Below are positions 44,623-53,970 of a stretch of 64,000 bases of DNA, one piece after another. Source of the DNA: Clostridia bacterium (GTDB lineage Bacteria; Bacillota; Clostridia; Oscillospirales; RGIG8002); the NCBI GenBank assembly GCA_017620395.1, contig JAFZQJ010000003.1, positions 36,994 through 100,993 on the forward strand, given 5' to 3'. How positions within the stretch are numbered: the first letter of the stretch is position 1; each line of letters begins with the position of its first letter. Position numbers and translations under genes: made by a program. The notes beneath the pieces were generated by a model, which had not been told where the DNA came from, searched no databases, and saw only the letters and a list, made by a program, of their open reading frames with translations.

Positions 44623-45105
44623 ATGGCTAAATTTTGTATGAAGTGCGGCAATCCGCTCCAGGAAGGTCACAAGTTCTGTCTCAACTGCGGCGCTCCCGCC
44701 GCGCCCGTTGCGCCTGCTGCGCCCGCTGCGCCCGCGGGTCCGGTCTGCGCCAAGTGCGGCAATCCGATCCAGGAAGGCCACAAGTTCTGCCTCAACTGCG
44801 GAACTCCCGTTGCCGCCGCCCCGGTCGTTGAGGCCGCCGCTCCGGTAGTCGAGGCCGCCGCTCCCGTCGTGGAAGCCGCCGCTCCCGTCGTGGAAGCCGC
44901 CGCTCCGGTCGTTGAGGCCGCCGCCCCGGTAGTCGAGGCCGCTCCCGAAGCGCCGAAGGCGTGCGCCGTCGTCATCGCCGAGCTGAAGGACGCGGGCGCC
45001 CTCGAGGAGCTCGTCAACGGCAAGGCCGCCGAGGGTTACCGCCTCGTCGCCGCCGTTCCGAACGGAGTGAGCAATAAAGCCACGCTTTTCTTTGAGCTGA
45101 AGTAA
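44623..45105 (+). CDS. Double zinc-ribbon protein with APVVEA repeats
   Basis: The 160-residue protein has two zinc ribbons (MAKFCMKCGNPL, FCLNCGAP; then VCAKCGNPI, FCLNCGTP). An Ala-rich spacer with PVVEA six times follows (about residues 65-108), then a C-terminal segment (CAVVIAELKDAGALEELVNG, GYRLVAAVPNG) similar to the DUF4177-like part of the preceding gene. The repeat is made of near-identical seven-codon units and may change copy number. There is no membrane segment. AAGGAGG lies seven bases before the ATG. An H element begins at its stop codon. Function is unknown. Confidence 0.82.
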   Translation: MAKFCMKCGNPLQEGHKFCLNCGAPAAPVAPAAPAAPAGPVCAKCGNPIQEGHKFCLNCGTPVAAAPVVEAAAPVVEAAAPVVEAAAPVVEAAAPVVEAAAPVVEAAPEAPKACAVVIAELKDAGALEELVNGKAAEGYRLVAAVPNGVSNKATLFFELK

Positions 45106-45206
45106 AAGCGCGTCTTTTCGGTGCTTTTCGGCTTGTCGTCCTCGGCAGGCAATAGCCTAGCCGTCGTCCTTCCGCGCCGAAAATCATCCGAAAATTCGTC
45201 GCTTTT
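45104..45206 (+). repeat. H element copy 2: structured 3'-UTR repeat after the zinc-ribbon gene
   Basis: The first bases overlap the TAA stop. It has the same fold as the other three copies. The third stem here is TTTTCGGC/GCCGAAAA, against TTTGCGGC/GCCGCAAA elsewhere, so one pair changed on both sides. The core including the TATT loop matches copy 3 almost exactly. A terminator-like hairpin follows at 45227. Confidence 0.85.
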
Positions 45207-45226
45207 GAGCTTCCGTTAAACTTCGA

Positions 45227-45399
45227 ACGCCTCCCTCAGACGAGGGAGGCGTCATTTTTTCGCGGGAAAAATGACGGAGGGAGGGAAAAGCCGTTCGCGT
45301 CAGCGAATATATCGCGCCGCCGATGCAGAGATTCCCTCCCCCTTCTTATTTCGGGCAACGCCCGAAATAAGAAGACAGCCCCCTCGTCTGAGGGGGCTG
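45227..45399. repeat. Paired CCCTC/GAGGG palindromes with terminator-like hairpin
   Basis: ACGCCTCCCTC/GAGGGAGGCGT at 45227-45252 is followed by six T and can end the zinc-ribbon transcript. A perfect 15-bp hairpin (CTTCTTATTTCGGGC) lies at 45342-45374, and CAGCCCCCTC/GAGGGGGCTG at 45376-45399 can end the convergent small gene. GACGGAGGGAGGGAAAAGCC between them recurs in the cluster at 50498. Together with the H element this fills the 307-base gap. Confidence 0.7.
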
Positions 45400-45412
45400 C
45401 CCGGGCGTGTCG

Positions 45413-45628
45413 TTATATTTCAAATTCTTCTTTATTATGCTCCTGCAGCTTCGGGGCCGGCATCGGGACGCGCTTGAACGGATCGTATTCATACTTTTTG
45501 CAGACGTCCGAGGAATATACCTGTCCCTTTTTGATGCAGAAGCATTTGCCGTCCTCCGTTTCCGCCGAGTGAGCGCAGAGGGCGCAGCTCGGCTCTACGC
45601 CTTCGCCGAGGCGAAGCTTGTTTTTCAT
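45413..45628 (-). CDS. Small Cys-rich protein coupled to the hydratase gene
   Basis: The 71-residue protein has five Cys (C15, C18, C29, C31, C43) in a CxxC...CxC...C pattern, followed by KKYEYDPFKRVPMPAPKL. The spacing suggests one metal site. I recognise it only as a conserved small Clostridia protein without function. Its ATG at 45628 shares one base with the stop of the hydratase gene (TGATG), so translation is coupled. It could help maintain the iron-sulfur cluster of the hydratase; that is inference. Confidence 0.72.
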   Translation of the reverse strand: MKNKLRLGEGVEPSCALCAHSAETEDGKCFCIKKGQVYSSDVCKKYEYDPFKRVPMPAPKLQEHNKEEFEI

Positions 45629-47802
45629 CACGCGTTCCCCTTTCCGTAATAGTTCGCCAGACAGCCGGCGAGGATAATGTCGCGCTCCTGCGCCGTCATC
45701 GCGGGCAGGTTCAGGGTAATTTCACGGCGTTCGCCGTTTCTTATCACGACGGCGGGTATCTCCTCCGCGCCGGAGGCGACGAGCTCGCGGACGCGCGGGA
45801 TATAAACGTAGTCGCCCTTCTCGAGCGAGTCTGTATCCTCGAACTCAAACGGCAGCATGCCCCAGTTGACGAGGTTGCTGCGGTAGCGCTTGGTCGCGTA
45901 TTTGCGCGCGATATTCGCCTTGCCGCCGAGCACGCGCTGGCAGGACGCCGCCTGTTCGCGCGCGGAGCCGTCGCCGGGGCGCACCGCCACGAGCAGGCTC
46001 GCGACGCGGGTGGTCGCCGGATCGAACTGAGGCACGTCGCGCTTTATCTCATCCGCGGTAAGCGCGGAGATGCGTTCGCATTCCGGCACGTAGTCCGGCG
46101 CCTTGCGCGAGAGCGCGAAGCGCGCCAGCCGCAGCGGGTTGGAACGGTAGGAGGAGGTTTCACCCGACGGGATAAGCTCGTCGGTGGTGGTAACGCCGTC
46201 GCGCAGCGCGCAGGCGACGCGGAAAAGCATATTTTCGGCAAGGTCGTCCATCTCCGGCCAATCGGCGATGTTCGGGCCCTTCTCGAGCGCGGTCTCCGGC
46301 TTCGCGGCGCCGACGCCCTTGTAGACGCGCTTATCGTAGCTCGACGCGTCGAACTCGCAGCCGTACTCGCGCTCGGGGATGCCGAGCTCCGTCGCGGGAG
46401 TAAGCCGCCCGCCGTTCGCGGCGGTAGCCGCTATCGAGCGCGCGTCCATCAGCGCGACGAACGCCGACTGCCCCTCGCCGGGCTTGCTGCCCTCGCGGTT
46501 GGGGAAGTTGCGGGTGGTATGCCGCACCGAGAGCGTGCCGTTCGCGGGGATGTCGCCCGCGCCGAAGCAGGGGCCGCAGAAGGCGGTCTTCAGCACCGCG
46601 CCCTGCGCGATAAGCCGCTCCGCGACGCCGTTTTTCATCAGCCGCGCGTAGACCGGCTGGCTCGCGGGATAGAGCGAAAGCTCGCCGCGATTGCCGCCGA
46701 GCGCTTCGAGTATATCCGCCGCGGCGGCGAGGTTTTCGTAGCCGCCGCCCGCGCAGCCGGCGATTATATGCTGACGCGCGGTCAGCCGTCCGTCCTTCAC
46801 GAGCGGGCGCAGGTCGCAGCCCCTCTCCGCCTGCGCGGCGAGGATATCGGCGGCGTTTTCGTTCAGCTCCTTTATCGTGAAGACGTTGGAGGGGTGGAAC
46901 GGCAGCGCGATCATATTCTCGATCTTGTCGAGGTCGACTACTATCGCGCCGTCGTAGCACGCCGCGGGCGCGGGATCGAGCCGTTTATAGTCCTGCGGAC
47001 GCCCGTGCGCCGTCAGGTATTCCTTTATCTTTTCGTCGGTGCGCCAGACGGACGAGAGGCAGGTCGTTTCCGTCGTCATGACGTCCACGCCGAAGCGGTA
47101 TTCCGCGCTCATCGCGCCGACTCCCTCGCCGACGAACTCCATTATCTTATTCTTGACGAAGCCGTTCTCGAAGACCGCGCCGATGATCGCGAGCGCGACG
47201 TCCTGCGGGCCGACGCCCGCCTTGGGCGCGCCTTTGAGATAAACGCATATCACTTCCGGCTTCGCGACGTCGTAGGTCCTGCCGAGAAGCTGCTTGACCA
47301 GCTCGCCGCCGCCTTCGCCCACTCCGAGCGTGCCGAGCGCGCCGTAGCGCGTGTGGCTGTCGGAGCCGAGGATCATTTTTCCGCATCCGGCGTACATCTC
47401 GCGCATATACTGGTGAATGACCGCGACGTGCGGCGGGACGAACTCGCCGCCGTACTTCACCGCCGCGGAGAGCCCGAAGCGGTGGTCGTCTTCGTTGATC
47501 GTGCCGCCGACGGCGCATAAGCTGTTGTGGCAGTTGGTCAGCACGTAGGGTATCGGGAACTTATCCAGGCCGCTGATTCGCGCCGTCTGGATTATGCTGA
47601 CGTAGGTTATGTCGTGGCTCGTCATCGCATCGAACTTCACGCGCAGCTGCTTTCCGTCGCCGGTATCGTGCGCCGCCAGAATGCGGTCCGCGATGCGGCC
47701 GGACGCCGCCGCCTCCGCGTCGAGCTGACACTCCGACGCCTTTTTAAGCTCCGTGCCGTTCAGCAGGAAGACTTTTTCATTTATAAGGGTTATTCCGTTC
47801 AA
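45628..47802 (-). CDS. Aconitase-family hydratase
   Basis: The 724-residue protein is an aconitase/isopropylmalate isomerase-type enzyme with large and small domains in one chain. The iron-sulfur ligand regions are visible: ILTNCHNSLCAVGG-like strand with Cys near residue 90, and FCGPCFGAGD near 413, with the conserved HIIAGCAGGGYE between. The swivelling C-terminal domain reads RVLGGKANIARKYATKRYRSNLVNWGMLPF. It is shorter than aconitase A and belongs to a group usually called hydratase, whose substrate is unclear. The TTG start at 47802 follows GGAGG by six bases. It is coupled to a small Cys-rich gene downstream. Confidence 0.87.
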   Translation of the reverse strand: MNGITLINEKVFLLNGTELKKASECQLDAEAAASGRIADRILAAHDTGDGKQLRVKFDAMTSHDITYVSIIQTARISGLDKFPIPYVLTNCHNSLCAVGGTINEDDHRFGLSAAVKYGGEFVPPHVAVIHQYMREMYAGCGKMILGSDSHTRYGALGTLGVGEGGGELVKQLLGRTYDVAKPEVICVYLKGAPKAGVGPQDVALAIIGAVFENGFVKNKIMEFVGEGVGAMSAEYRFGVDVMTTETTCLSSVWRTDEKIKEYLTAHGRPQDYKRLDPAPAACYDGAIVVDLDKIENMIALPFHPSNVFTIKELNENAADILAAQAERGCDLRPLVKDGRLTARQHIIAGCAGGGYENLAAAADILEALGGNRGELSLYPASQPVYARLMKNGVAERLIAQGAVLKTAFCGPCFGAGDIPANGTLSVRHTTRNFPNREGSKPGEGQSAFVALMDARSIAATAANGGRLTPATELGIPEREYGCEFDASSYDKRVYKGVGAAKPETALEKGPNIADWPEMDDLAENMLFRVACALRDGVTTTDELIPSGETSSYRSNPLRLARFALSRKAPDYVPECERISALTADEIKRDVPQFDPATTRVASLLVAVRPGDGSAREQAASCQRVLGGKANIARKYATKRYRSNLVNWGMLPFEFEDTDSLEKGDYVYIPRVRELVASGAEEIPAVVIRNGERREITLNLPAMTAQERDIILAGCLANYYGKGNA

Positions 47803-47935
47803 TTTTTGCCTCCGTTCGGGATCTGAACGCGACCGAAACGCTTTAACATTTCAGCGCATTAAACACAAAAAGTTTTAATCATAATCTAATTGTAATTCAT
47901 ATTTGACAAAAAATCAACCCGCGCGCAAAAAAATG

Positions 47936-49385
<1,450 letters not shown>

Positions 49386-49411
49386 CACCGTACAATTTAC
49401 CCCGATCCGAC

Positions 49412-49434
49412 GCCGGCGCTTTTTCAGCGCCGGC
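49412..49434 (+). terminator. Possible terminator hairpin after gdhA
   Basis: GCCGGCGCT pairs with AGCGCCGGC around TTTTC. There is no T tract after it, so it may be a stabiliser and not a terminator. Confidence 0.4.
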
Positions 49435-49446
49435 GCCGACGTATCC

Positions 49447-49475
49447 TTGACAAATATCGGGAAACATAGTATAAT
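49447..49475 (+). promoter_or_regulatory. Promoter of the E2-like gene
   Basis: TTGACA (49447-49452) and TATAAT (49470-49475), both perfect, are exactly 17 bases apart. Confidence 0.88.
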
Positions 49476-49515
49476 ATGAAACAATAAACCGTAACCGACT
49501 ACCGGAGGTGGCACA

Positions 49516-50385
49516 ATGTTCGGACACAGATCTGACGGCAGAAAAATAAAGAGTCTCGACCCGCTGTTTTACGCGATCCCGCACCTTATGCCGAGGCGCG
49601 ACGACTCGATGGTCTTCGCCGATATGAATATCGAAATGACCGAGCTCGACCGCTACGTCAAGGAAAAGCGCGCCGAATGCCCCGACATTTCTCACATGAC
49701 CGTCATTATGGCGGCGATGGGCAGAGTCATGGCGGAAAAACCGTTTCTCAACCGCTTCATCATCGGCAGGCGCATCTACGCGAGAAAGTATATCAGCGTC
49801 TGCTATAACATACTGACCGAGTTCGGACCGGAAAACCCGCGCGAAGACATCATCAAGCTCTATTACGAGAACGGCGACGACGTCTTCAAAGTCACCAAGC
49901 GCGCCGCCGACGCGATAAAGAATATGCGCGAGACCGCCGCGAAAGCGCAGACGACCTCCGGTCTGGACAAGTTCCTGAAGCTCGTCTTCCATCTGCCGAC
50001 CTTTATGATCTCCGGCGCGATCCGCTTCCTCTTCTTCCTTGACAGGCGCGGAATGCTGACGAAGTCGCTGCTGGATATTTCGCCGCTGCACTCCTCGATG
50101 TATCTGACGAACATGGCGTCGCTCGGCATGGGCAGCGTCAAGCACCACCTCTATGAAAACGGCACCGTCAGCCTCTTCCTCGCGCTCGGCAAGCGCGAGT
50201 TCACCCCCGTCTTCGACAGGGAGGGGCTCGAGAAGACGAAGCGCACGATGAACGTCACCTTCACCGTTGACGAGCGCATCTGCTCCGGATACGTTTTTTC
50301 ACGCTGCCTGCGCTTGTTCGAGCACTACCTGCGCCATCCCGAAGAACTCGAGCAGCCGATGGAAATAAGACAGGACGTAAAATAA
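49516..50385 (+). CDS. 2-oxoacid dehydrogenase E2-like acyltransferase fold, catalytic His missing
   Basis: The 289-residue protein matches the catalytic domain of E2 acyltransferases and chloramphenicol acetyltransferase, without lipoyl or E1/E3-binding domains. It has a trimer-fold core (DMNIEMTELDRYVKEKR, MTVIMAAMGRVMAEKPFLNR) and a C-terminal SGYVFSRCLRLFEHYLRHPE helix. The active-site motif DHRxxDG reads DERICSG (D252-E253-R254), so the catalytic His is Glu and the second Asp is Ser. A helical insert of about 50 residues at 130-185 contains a hydrophobic stretch (FLKLVFHLPTFMISGAIRFLFF). An acyltransferase with altered chemistry or a non-catalytic regulator are both possible. Confidence 0.72.
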   Translation: MFGHRSDGRKIKSLDPLFYAIPHLMPRRDDSMVFADMNIEMTELDRYVKEKRAECPDISHMTVIMAAMGRVMAEKPFLNRFIIGRRIYARKYISVCYNILTEFGPENPREDIIKLYYENGDDVFKVTKRAADAIKNMRETAAKAQTTSGLDKFLKLVFHLPTFMISGAIRFLFFLDRRGMLTKSLLDISPLHSSMYLTNMASLGMGSVKHHLYENGTVSLFLALGKREFTPVFDREGLEKTKRTMNVTFTVDERICSGYVFSRCLRLFEHYLRHPEELEQPMEIRQDVK

Positions 50386-50419
50386 AAATAACGGGGTTTT
50401 TTAATCCCCGTTATTTTTT
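50384..50419 (+). terminator. Terminator after the E2-like gene
   Basis: AAAAATAACGGGG pairs with CCCCGTTATTTTT, followed by further T. The stop codon is just upstream. Confidence 0.92.
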
Positions 50420-50497
50420 AATGAATGCTGAAGATTGAATACTTAATAACGAATAATTAAAGGAACAAACCGCCGGAGGCGGTTTGAACGGACCGGA

Positions 50498-50665
50498 CCT
50501 CCCTCAGACGAGGGAGGTGGATTGACGGAGCGGAGCGACGGCAAGACGGAGGGAGGGAAAAGCCCTGCCTGCGCCGCGGCGTTTGCGTTTCAGACGGCCT
50601 TTTCCCTCCCTCAGTCTCGGACGGCTTGACAGCCGACCTCGACAGCTCCCTCATCTGAGGGAGCT
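50498..50665. repeat. Second CCCTC/GAGGG palindrome pair
   Basis: CCTCCCTC/GAGGGAGG at 50498-50517 and AGCTCCCTCA/TGAGGGAGCT at 50644-50665 enclose GACGGAGGGAGGGAAAAGCC, the same internal segment as in the cluster at 45227-45399. With the AT-rich direct repeat just before it, this fills the 325-base gap. No gene is seen. Confidence 0.68.
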
Positions 50666-50710
50666 CTCCGCACTTCATCTTCTACTCCACTTAAAAAAGG
50701 AGCCGCGCCT

Positions 50711-52594
50711 ATGCTTCGCACGATTACACGAAACGACTTCACGCTGATGCTCGATCACGACGCCCGCCTGCGCGGGCTTACGCTGCTGCGCGGCGAACGC
50801 CTCGTCGCGGACGGCTTCGCGCTCCGCTCCGGCGGCGCGGACGTAACCGCGCCCGCGCTCGAAGGCGTGACCGAAACGCCGGACGGCGTTATCCTCTCCC
50901 TCGCGGCGAACGGCGCGGCGATCGAATGGGAGCTGCGCTTCGGCGGCGGCTTCTTCGACGACCGCGTTATCCTCACCTGCCCGAAGGACGCCTCGCCCGA
51001 CGGCTTCTTCCTGCTGCTGACCTGCCCCGCCGCCGGAGCCGGCTTCATGCGGGTGCCGATGGGCGACCCGAACGAAAAGCCGCGCGTCCTCGGCGCCGAC
51101 GAGCTCGGCGAAGGCGGCGAATGGGAGGGCGTCACCTTCTCGCGCGGAGACGAAGGCGTCTGCGTGGCGAAGCACCCCTCCGACCTGCGCCCCGTGTGGA
51201 TTTCTCTGCGCCGGATCGGCGGCAAGCTGCTTTTCGGTGGCGCGGCGTACGTCTCACGCTTCGGCATCGCGCCCCCGCGCGAAGAGAACGCGGACGGAAC
51301 GCGCGTCGACTTCCGCTTCACGCGCTATATGCTCTTCGAGGGCGGCGCGGAGGAGGGCTTCCGCTTCTACCGCGAGTTTATGCGCGAAAACGGCGTAACC
51401 CTGCCGGCGGACTACGACCCGCCGACGAACTATTGCGTATTCTACGAATCATGGTTCCTCGCGCCGCCGGAGATCGGCGAGTGCCACGGAATGGATTTCG
51501 ACTTCCTTACCGGCAAAATGGCGGACTACGCGAGCGCCCTGCGCTGCGGACTGATATATCTCGATCAGGGCTGGGACAAGGTCTTCGGCTCGCTCGAATG
51601 GGACGAGCCGCGCCTGCGCAAGCCCGCGGAGCTCGTCGCCGCGCTGCGCGAAAAGGGGCTCGGGCTCGGCGCGCTGATCGCGATGCACGTTCAGGGCGAC
51701 TGCCTGCCGGAGAGCGTTTATATGCGCGGCGAGGACGGCTCCGTCATCGCCGGCGACCCGTGGCATCCCATCGGCGTCTGCCCCTGCTCCGACGAGTATA
51801 AGCGGCTGCGCTACGACCGCCTCAAATACCTCGCCGACAGCGGCGTGAGCTTCTTCAGCTACGACTTCATGAACCTCGACGTGCCCTGCTGGTCGCACGA
51901 ACACGATCACCCCGCGCCCTCCGACGCCTACTACGGCACTATGGCGCTGGTCGAGGGGCAGGAACGGCTGAAAGCCGAATGCCCCGACCTGCTGATCGAG
52001 AGCCACGACTGGTACAGCTCCGGCGGCTGCTACTACCCGATATACTGCTTCGGCGCAAGCCACCACGAGCGCTGGGGCTTCGAGTATATGTGGAAGCCGC
52101 TGGAAGACTACGCCAACGGCCGCGTGCAGAATCTTTACTGGTATAACCTCGCCTACGACAAGCCGCTCTATCTGCATATGGACCTGACCGGCGCGGGCGA
52201 CAAGGCGGAGGTCTTCTGGTTTTACGCAAGCTTGGTGCGCCACCTCGGCGTTGGCAGCTACGGCAACCTCGACGAAGCGCACAAGAAGCTGATGCGCGAC
52301 GCGGCCGCCGTCTACGCGGAGCTGAAGCCCTACTTCACCCGCGGCGCGTTCGACGGGCACGGGCCGACGGCGCATATTCATACACTGGGGGGCGAGGGCT
52401 CGGTCGTATGCCTCTTCGCGGAGGCGGAGGACAGGGCGGGCGAGGAGTTCTTCACCGCCGCGGAGCTCGGGCTTGAGCGCGTTTCCGAAGCGCGGCTGCT
52501 CTGGGGCGACGCGGAGGTTGAAGCTTCCGAAGGCGGCGTGAGGATCTCCCCGCGCTTCGAAGGCGACGGAGCCGTGATCGTCCGCGTGCGCTGA
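50711..52594 (+). CDS. GH36-like (clan GH-D) glycoside hydrolase
   Basis: The 627-residue protein has an N-terminal beta-sandwich of about 220 residues and a TIM barrel. Barrel landmarks follow the clan GH-D order of alpha-galactosidases: CGLIYLDQGWDKVFG (compare the DDGW strand), GLGLGALIAMHV, YLADSGVSFFSYDFMN with Asp385 at the nucleophile position, and CPDLLIESHDWYSSGG, which may supply the acid/base. A short beta domain ends the chain. There is no signal peptide, so it acts in the cytosol, perhaps on sugars taken up by an importer. The exact family and bond specificity are uncertain; it could be a distant group now without a name. Confidence 0.7.
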   Translation: MLRTITRNDFTLMLDHDARLRGLTLLRGERLVADGFALRSGGADVTAPALEGVTETPDGVILSLAANGAAIEWELRFGGGFFDDRVILTCPKDASPDGFFLLLTCPAAGAGFMRVPMGDPNEKPRVLGADELGEGGEWEGVTFSRGDEGVCVAKHPSDLRPVWISLRRIGGKLLFGGAAYVSRFGIAPPREENADGTRVDFRFTRYMLFEGGAEEGFRFYREFMRENGVTLPADYDPPTNYCVFYESWFLAPPEIGECHGMDFDFLTGKMADYASALRCGLIYLDQGWDKVFGSLEWDEPRLRKPAELVAALREKGLGLGALIAMHVQGDCLPESVYMRGEDGSVIAGDPWHPIGVCPCSDEYKRLRYDRLKYLADSGVSFFSYDFMNLDVPCWSHEHDHPAPSDAYYGTMALVEGQERLKAECPDLLIESHDWYSSGGCYYPIYCFGASHHERWGFEYMWKPLEDYANGRVQNLYWYNLAYDKPLYLHMDLTGAGDKAEVFWFYASLVRHLGVGSYGNLDEAHKKLMRDAAAVYAELKPYFTRGAFDGHGPTAHIHTLGGEGSVVCLFAEAEDRAGEEFFTAAELGLERVSEARLLWGDAEVEASEGGVRISPRFEGDGAVIVRVR

Positions 52595-52641
52595 CGCGCC
52601 CGGGGGACGGACAATGATATATCGCCCGTTCGGGCGATCAT

Positions 52642-52704
52642 AACTCTAAACTCTAAACTCTAAACTCAAAACTCAAAACTCAAAACTCAAAACTCAAAAC
52701 TCAA
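52642..52704. repeat. Seven-base tandem repeat (AACTCTA/AACTCAA)
   Basis: Three AACTCTA units are followed by six AACTCAA units in perfect register, about 63 bases, between the GH36-like gene and its terminator. A short CGCCCG/CGGGCG hairpin precedes it. It is simple-sequence, without spacers. Confidence 0.9.
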
Positions 52705-52732
52705 AAACCCCGTCCGAATCGGACGGGGTTTT
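52704..52732 (+). terminator. Terminator after the GH36-like gene
   Basis: AAAACCCCGTCC pairs with GGACGGGGTTTT around GAATC and is followed by CTTT. It lies after the seven-base tandem repeat, which is therefore transcribed. Confidence 0.9.
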
Positions 52733-52794
52733 CTTTAAGTTATGAGTTCGCGGCAAGCCGCTGCACCTCATCCGTCATCGCCGCATCCGCGCCG

Positions 52795-52850
52795 ATGACA
52801 CCTTCCCCTCAAGGGGAAGGCATGCGGACGAGCGATGCTCGTCCCTACGC
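52795..52850. repeat. CCTTCCCCTC/GAGGGGAAGG hairpin and GACGAGCGATGCTCGTC palindrome
   Basis: CCTTCCCCTCAAGGGGAAGG at 52801-52820 is followed by the TGCGGACGAGC-GA-TGCTCGTCCCTACG palindrome. The first hairpin recurs at about 60311; the second is one of four copies in the window. They lie after the stop of the lipoprotein gene. Confidence 0.7.
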
Positions 52851-52856
52851 GTTCGC

Positions 52857-53438
52857 TTATCCGAGCCAGAGAGTCGCGAGGACCGTTTCTTCCATCTTCT
52901 CGTACTCGGCGGCGTCGCTGCCGCGCGTGAGGACGACTTCGTAGACGGCGTCGTCGGTCGCGGCGGCCATATAGAGTTTCTTTCCGTTGTCGCTCGCGCG
53001 CCAGGTCGTGCCGTTGACGACCTTGTCGGAAAGGGCGCCGACGCCGCTGTTGCTCGCGAGGACGGATTTGGCGATATACGCGTCGAGCTCAAAATCCGCG
53101 CTCAGGCCGCTGACGCAGATATTCAGGTCGGTGCCCGCGGCGGTGTAGTAATTATACACACCGAGCATGCCGTTATACTCGTTCTCGGTCATGCCCTCGG
53201 GGTATTCGGCGTAGAGGTCGTAGATCTCGACGGGTACGCCGCCGGCGGTCGGACGCTGCGCTGCAGACGAGCTCTCCGGTCCGGAACCGGATTCGCCGCC
53301 CTGTTCGCCGCCGGATCCGACGGCCGAGCCGCCGGCTTCGGAGCCCGCGGGCGCGGCGGGTTTTTCGCCGCAGGCGGCGAAAAGAAGCAGCGCCGCAAGC
53401 AGCAGCGCAAGGATGGAGATCACGCGTTTGGTTTTCAT
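52857..53438 (-). CDS. Secreted lipoprotein of unknown function
   Basis: The 193-residue product has a lipoprotein signal peptide (MKTKRVISILALLLAALLLF) with the lipobox FAAC; the acylated Cys is residue 23. A Gly/Ser/Glu-rich linker of about 45 residues follows, then a folded domain of about 120 residues (VPVEIYDLYAEYPEG to VLATLWLG). That domain does not match a family I can name. It would sit on the outer face of the membrane. An upstream cluster of palindromic repeats separates it from the DUF47 gene, and it looks monocistronic. Confidence 0.75.
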   Translation of the reverse strand: MKTKRVISILALLLAALLLFAACGEKPAAPAGSEAGGSAVGSGGEQGGESGSGPESSSAAQRPTAGGVPVEIYDLYAEYPEGMTENEYNGMLGVYNYYTAAGTDLNICVSGLSADFELDAYIAKSVLASNSGVGALSDKVVNGTTWRASDNGKKLYMAAATDDAVYEVVLTRGSDAAEYEKMEETVLATLWLG

Positions 53439-53466
53439 GATAAACGCTCCTTTGTCGTGTATGATT

Positions 53467-53828
53467 ATGTCATTCTGAGCGAACGGAGCCGGAGGCGCAG
53501 TGAGTCGAAGAATCTCGGGTAATCATTAGGATTCCGAGCAAGGCAAGGGATCTCATTTTCAGATACTTCGGCGCGTCGCGCCTCAGTATTCGGGAGATAA
53601 CGTAAGATCCTTCGACTTCGCGGCGTTCCGCCGCTTCGCTCAGGATGACAAATAGAAACGCTTATGCGTAAATGCGCGGACGAGCAATGCTCGTCCCTAC
53701 GGTTTGCTTTCTATGCGTACTTCCGCGTTCTGTCATTCCGAGGAGCCGCAGGCGACGAGGAATCCCCTTCCCTATGCAGCCGTCTGCATAAGGTGTGGGA
53801 TCCTTCGGGCTTCGCCCTCAGGATGACA
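53467..53828. repeat. Cluster of palindromic intergenic repeats
   Basis: Between the lipoprotein and DUF47 genes lie TGTCATTCTGAG half-sites (53467), a GATCCTTCG/CGCTCAGGATGACA hairpin (53608-53651), a GACGAGCAATGCTCGTC palindrome (53673-53701), a TGTCATTCCGAGG/GAGGAATCCCC hairpin (53731-53768) and a GGATCCTTCGGG/CCCTCAGGATGACA hairpin (53798-53828). No coding sequence is seen in this 430-base stretch. Confidence 0.75.
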
Positions 53829-53866
53829 GCAACTTCGGCGTCTTATCTTCAATCAAGCAACGCGGA

Positions 53867-53964
53867 GAAATGGTATTTTCAGATGATTTGCGGCGCGGAA
53901 GGACGACGGCTAGGCTATTGCCTGCCGAGGACGACAAGCCGCAAAGGGCTGAAAATAACATTTC
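53867..53964 (-). repeat. H element copy 3: structured 3'-UTR repeat after the DUF47 gene
   Basis: It lies six bases after the DUF47 stop codon. The outer stem is GAAATG/CATTTC in place of AAAGCG/CGCTTT, and the second stem TTTTCAG/CTGAAAA in place of TTTTCGG/CCGAAAA; four pairs have changed on both sides while pairing is kept. No clear terminator follows this copy. Confidence 0.85.
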
Positions 53965-53970
53965 GTCGTC

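Noticed and set aside
47903..47908. TTGACA as the -35 of gdhA
   Set aside because: No -10 lies 15-19 bases downstream. TTGCAT at 47936 is correctly spaced from TATAAT at 47959.
49412..49434. Strong terminator for gdhA
   Set aside because: The stem is good but there is no T run; it was kept only as a low-confidence hairpin.
52642..52704. CRISPR array
   Set aside because: The units are seven bases and directly joined, with no spacers and no cas genes anywhere in the window.
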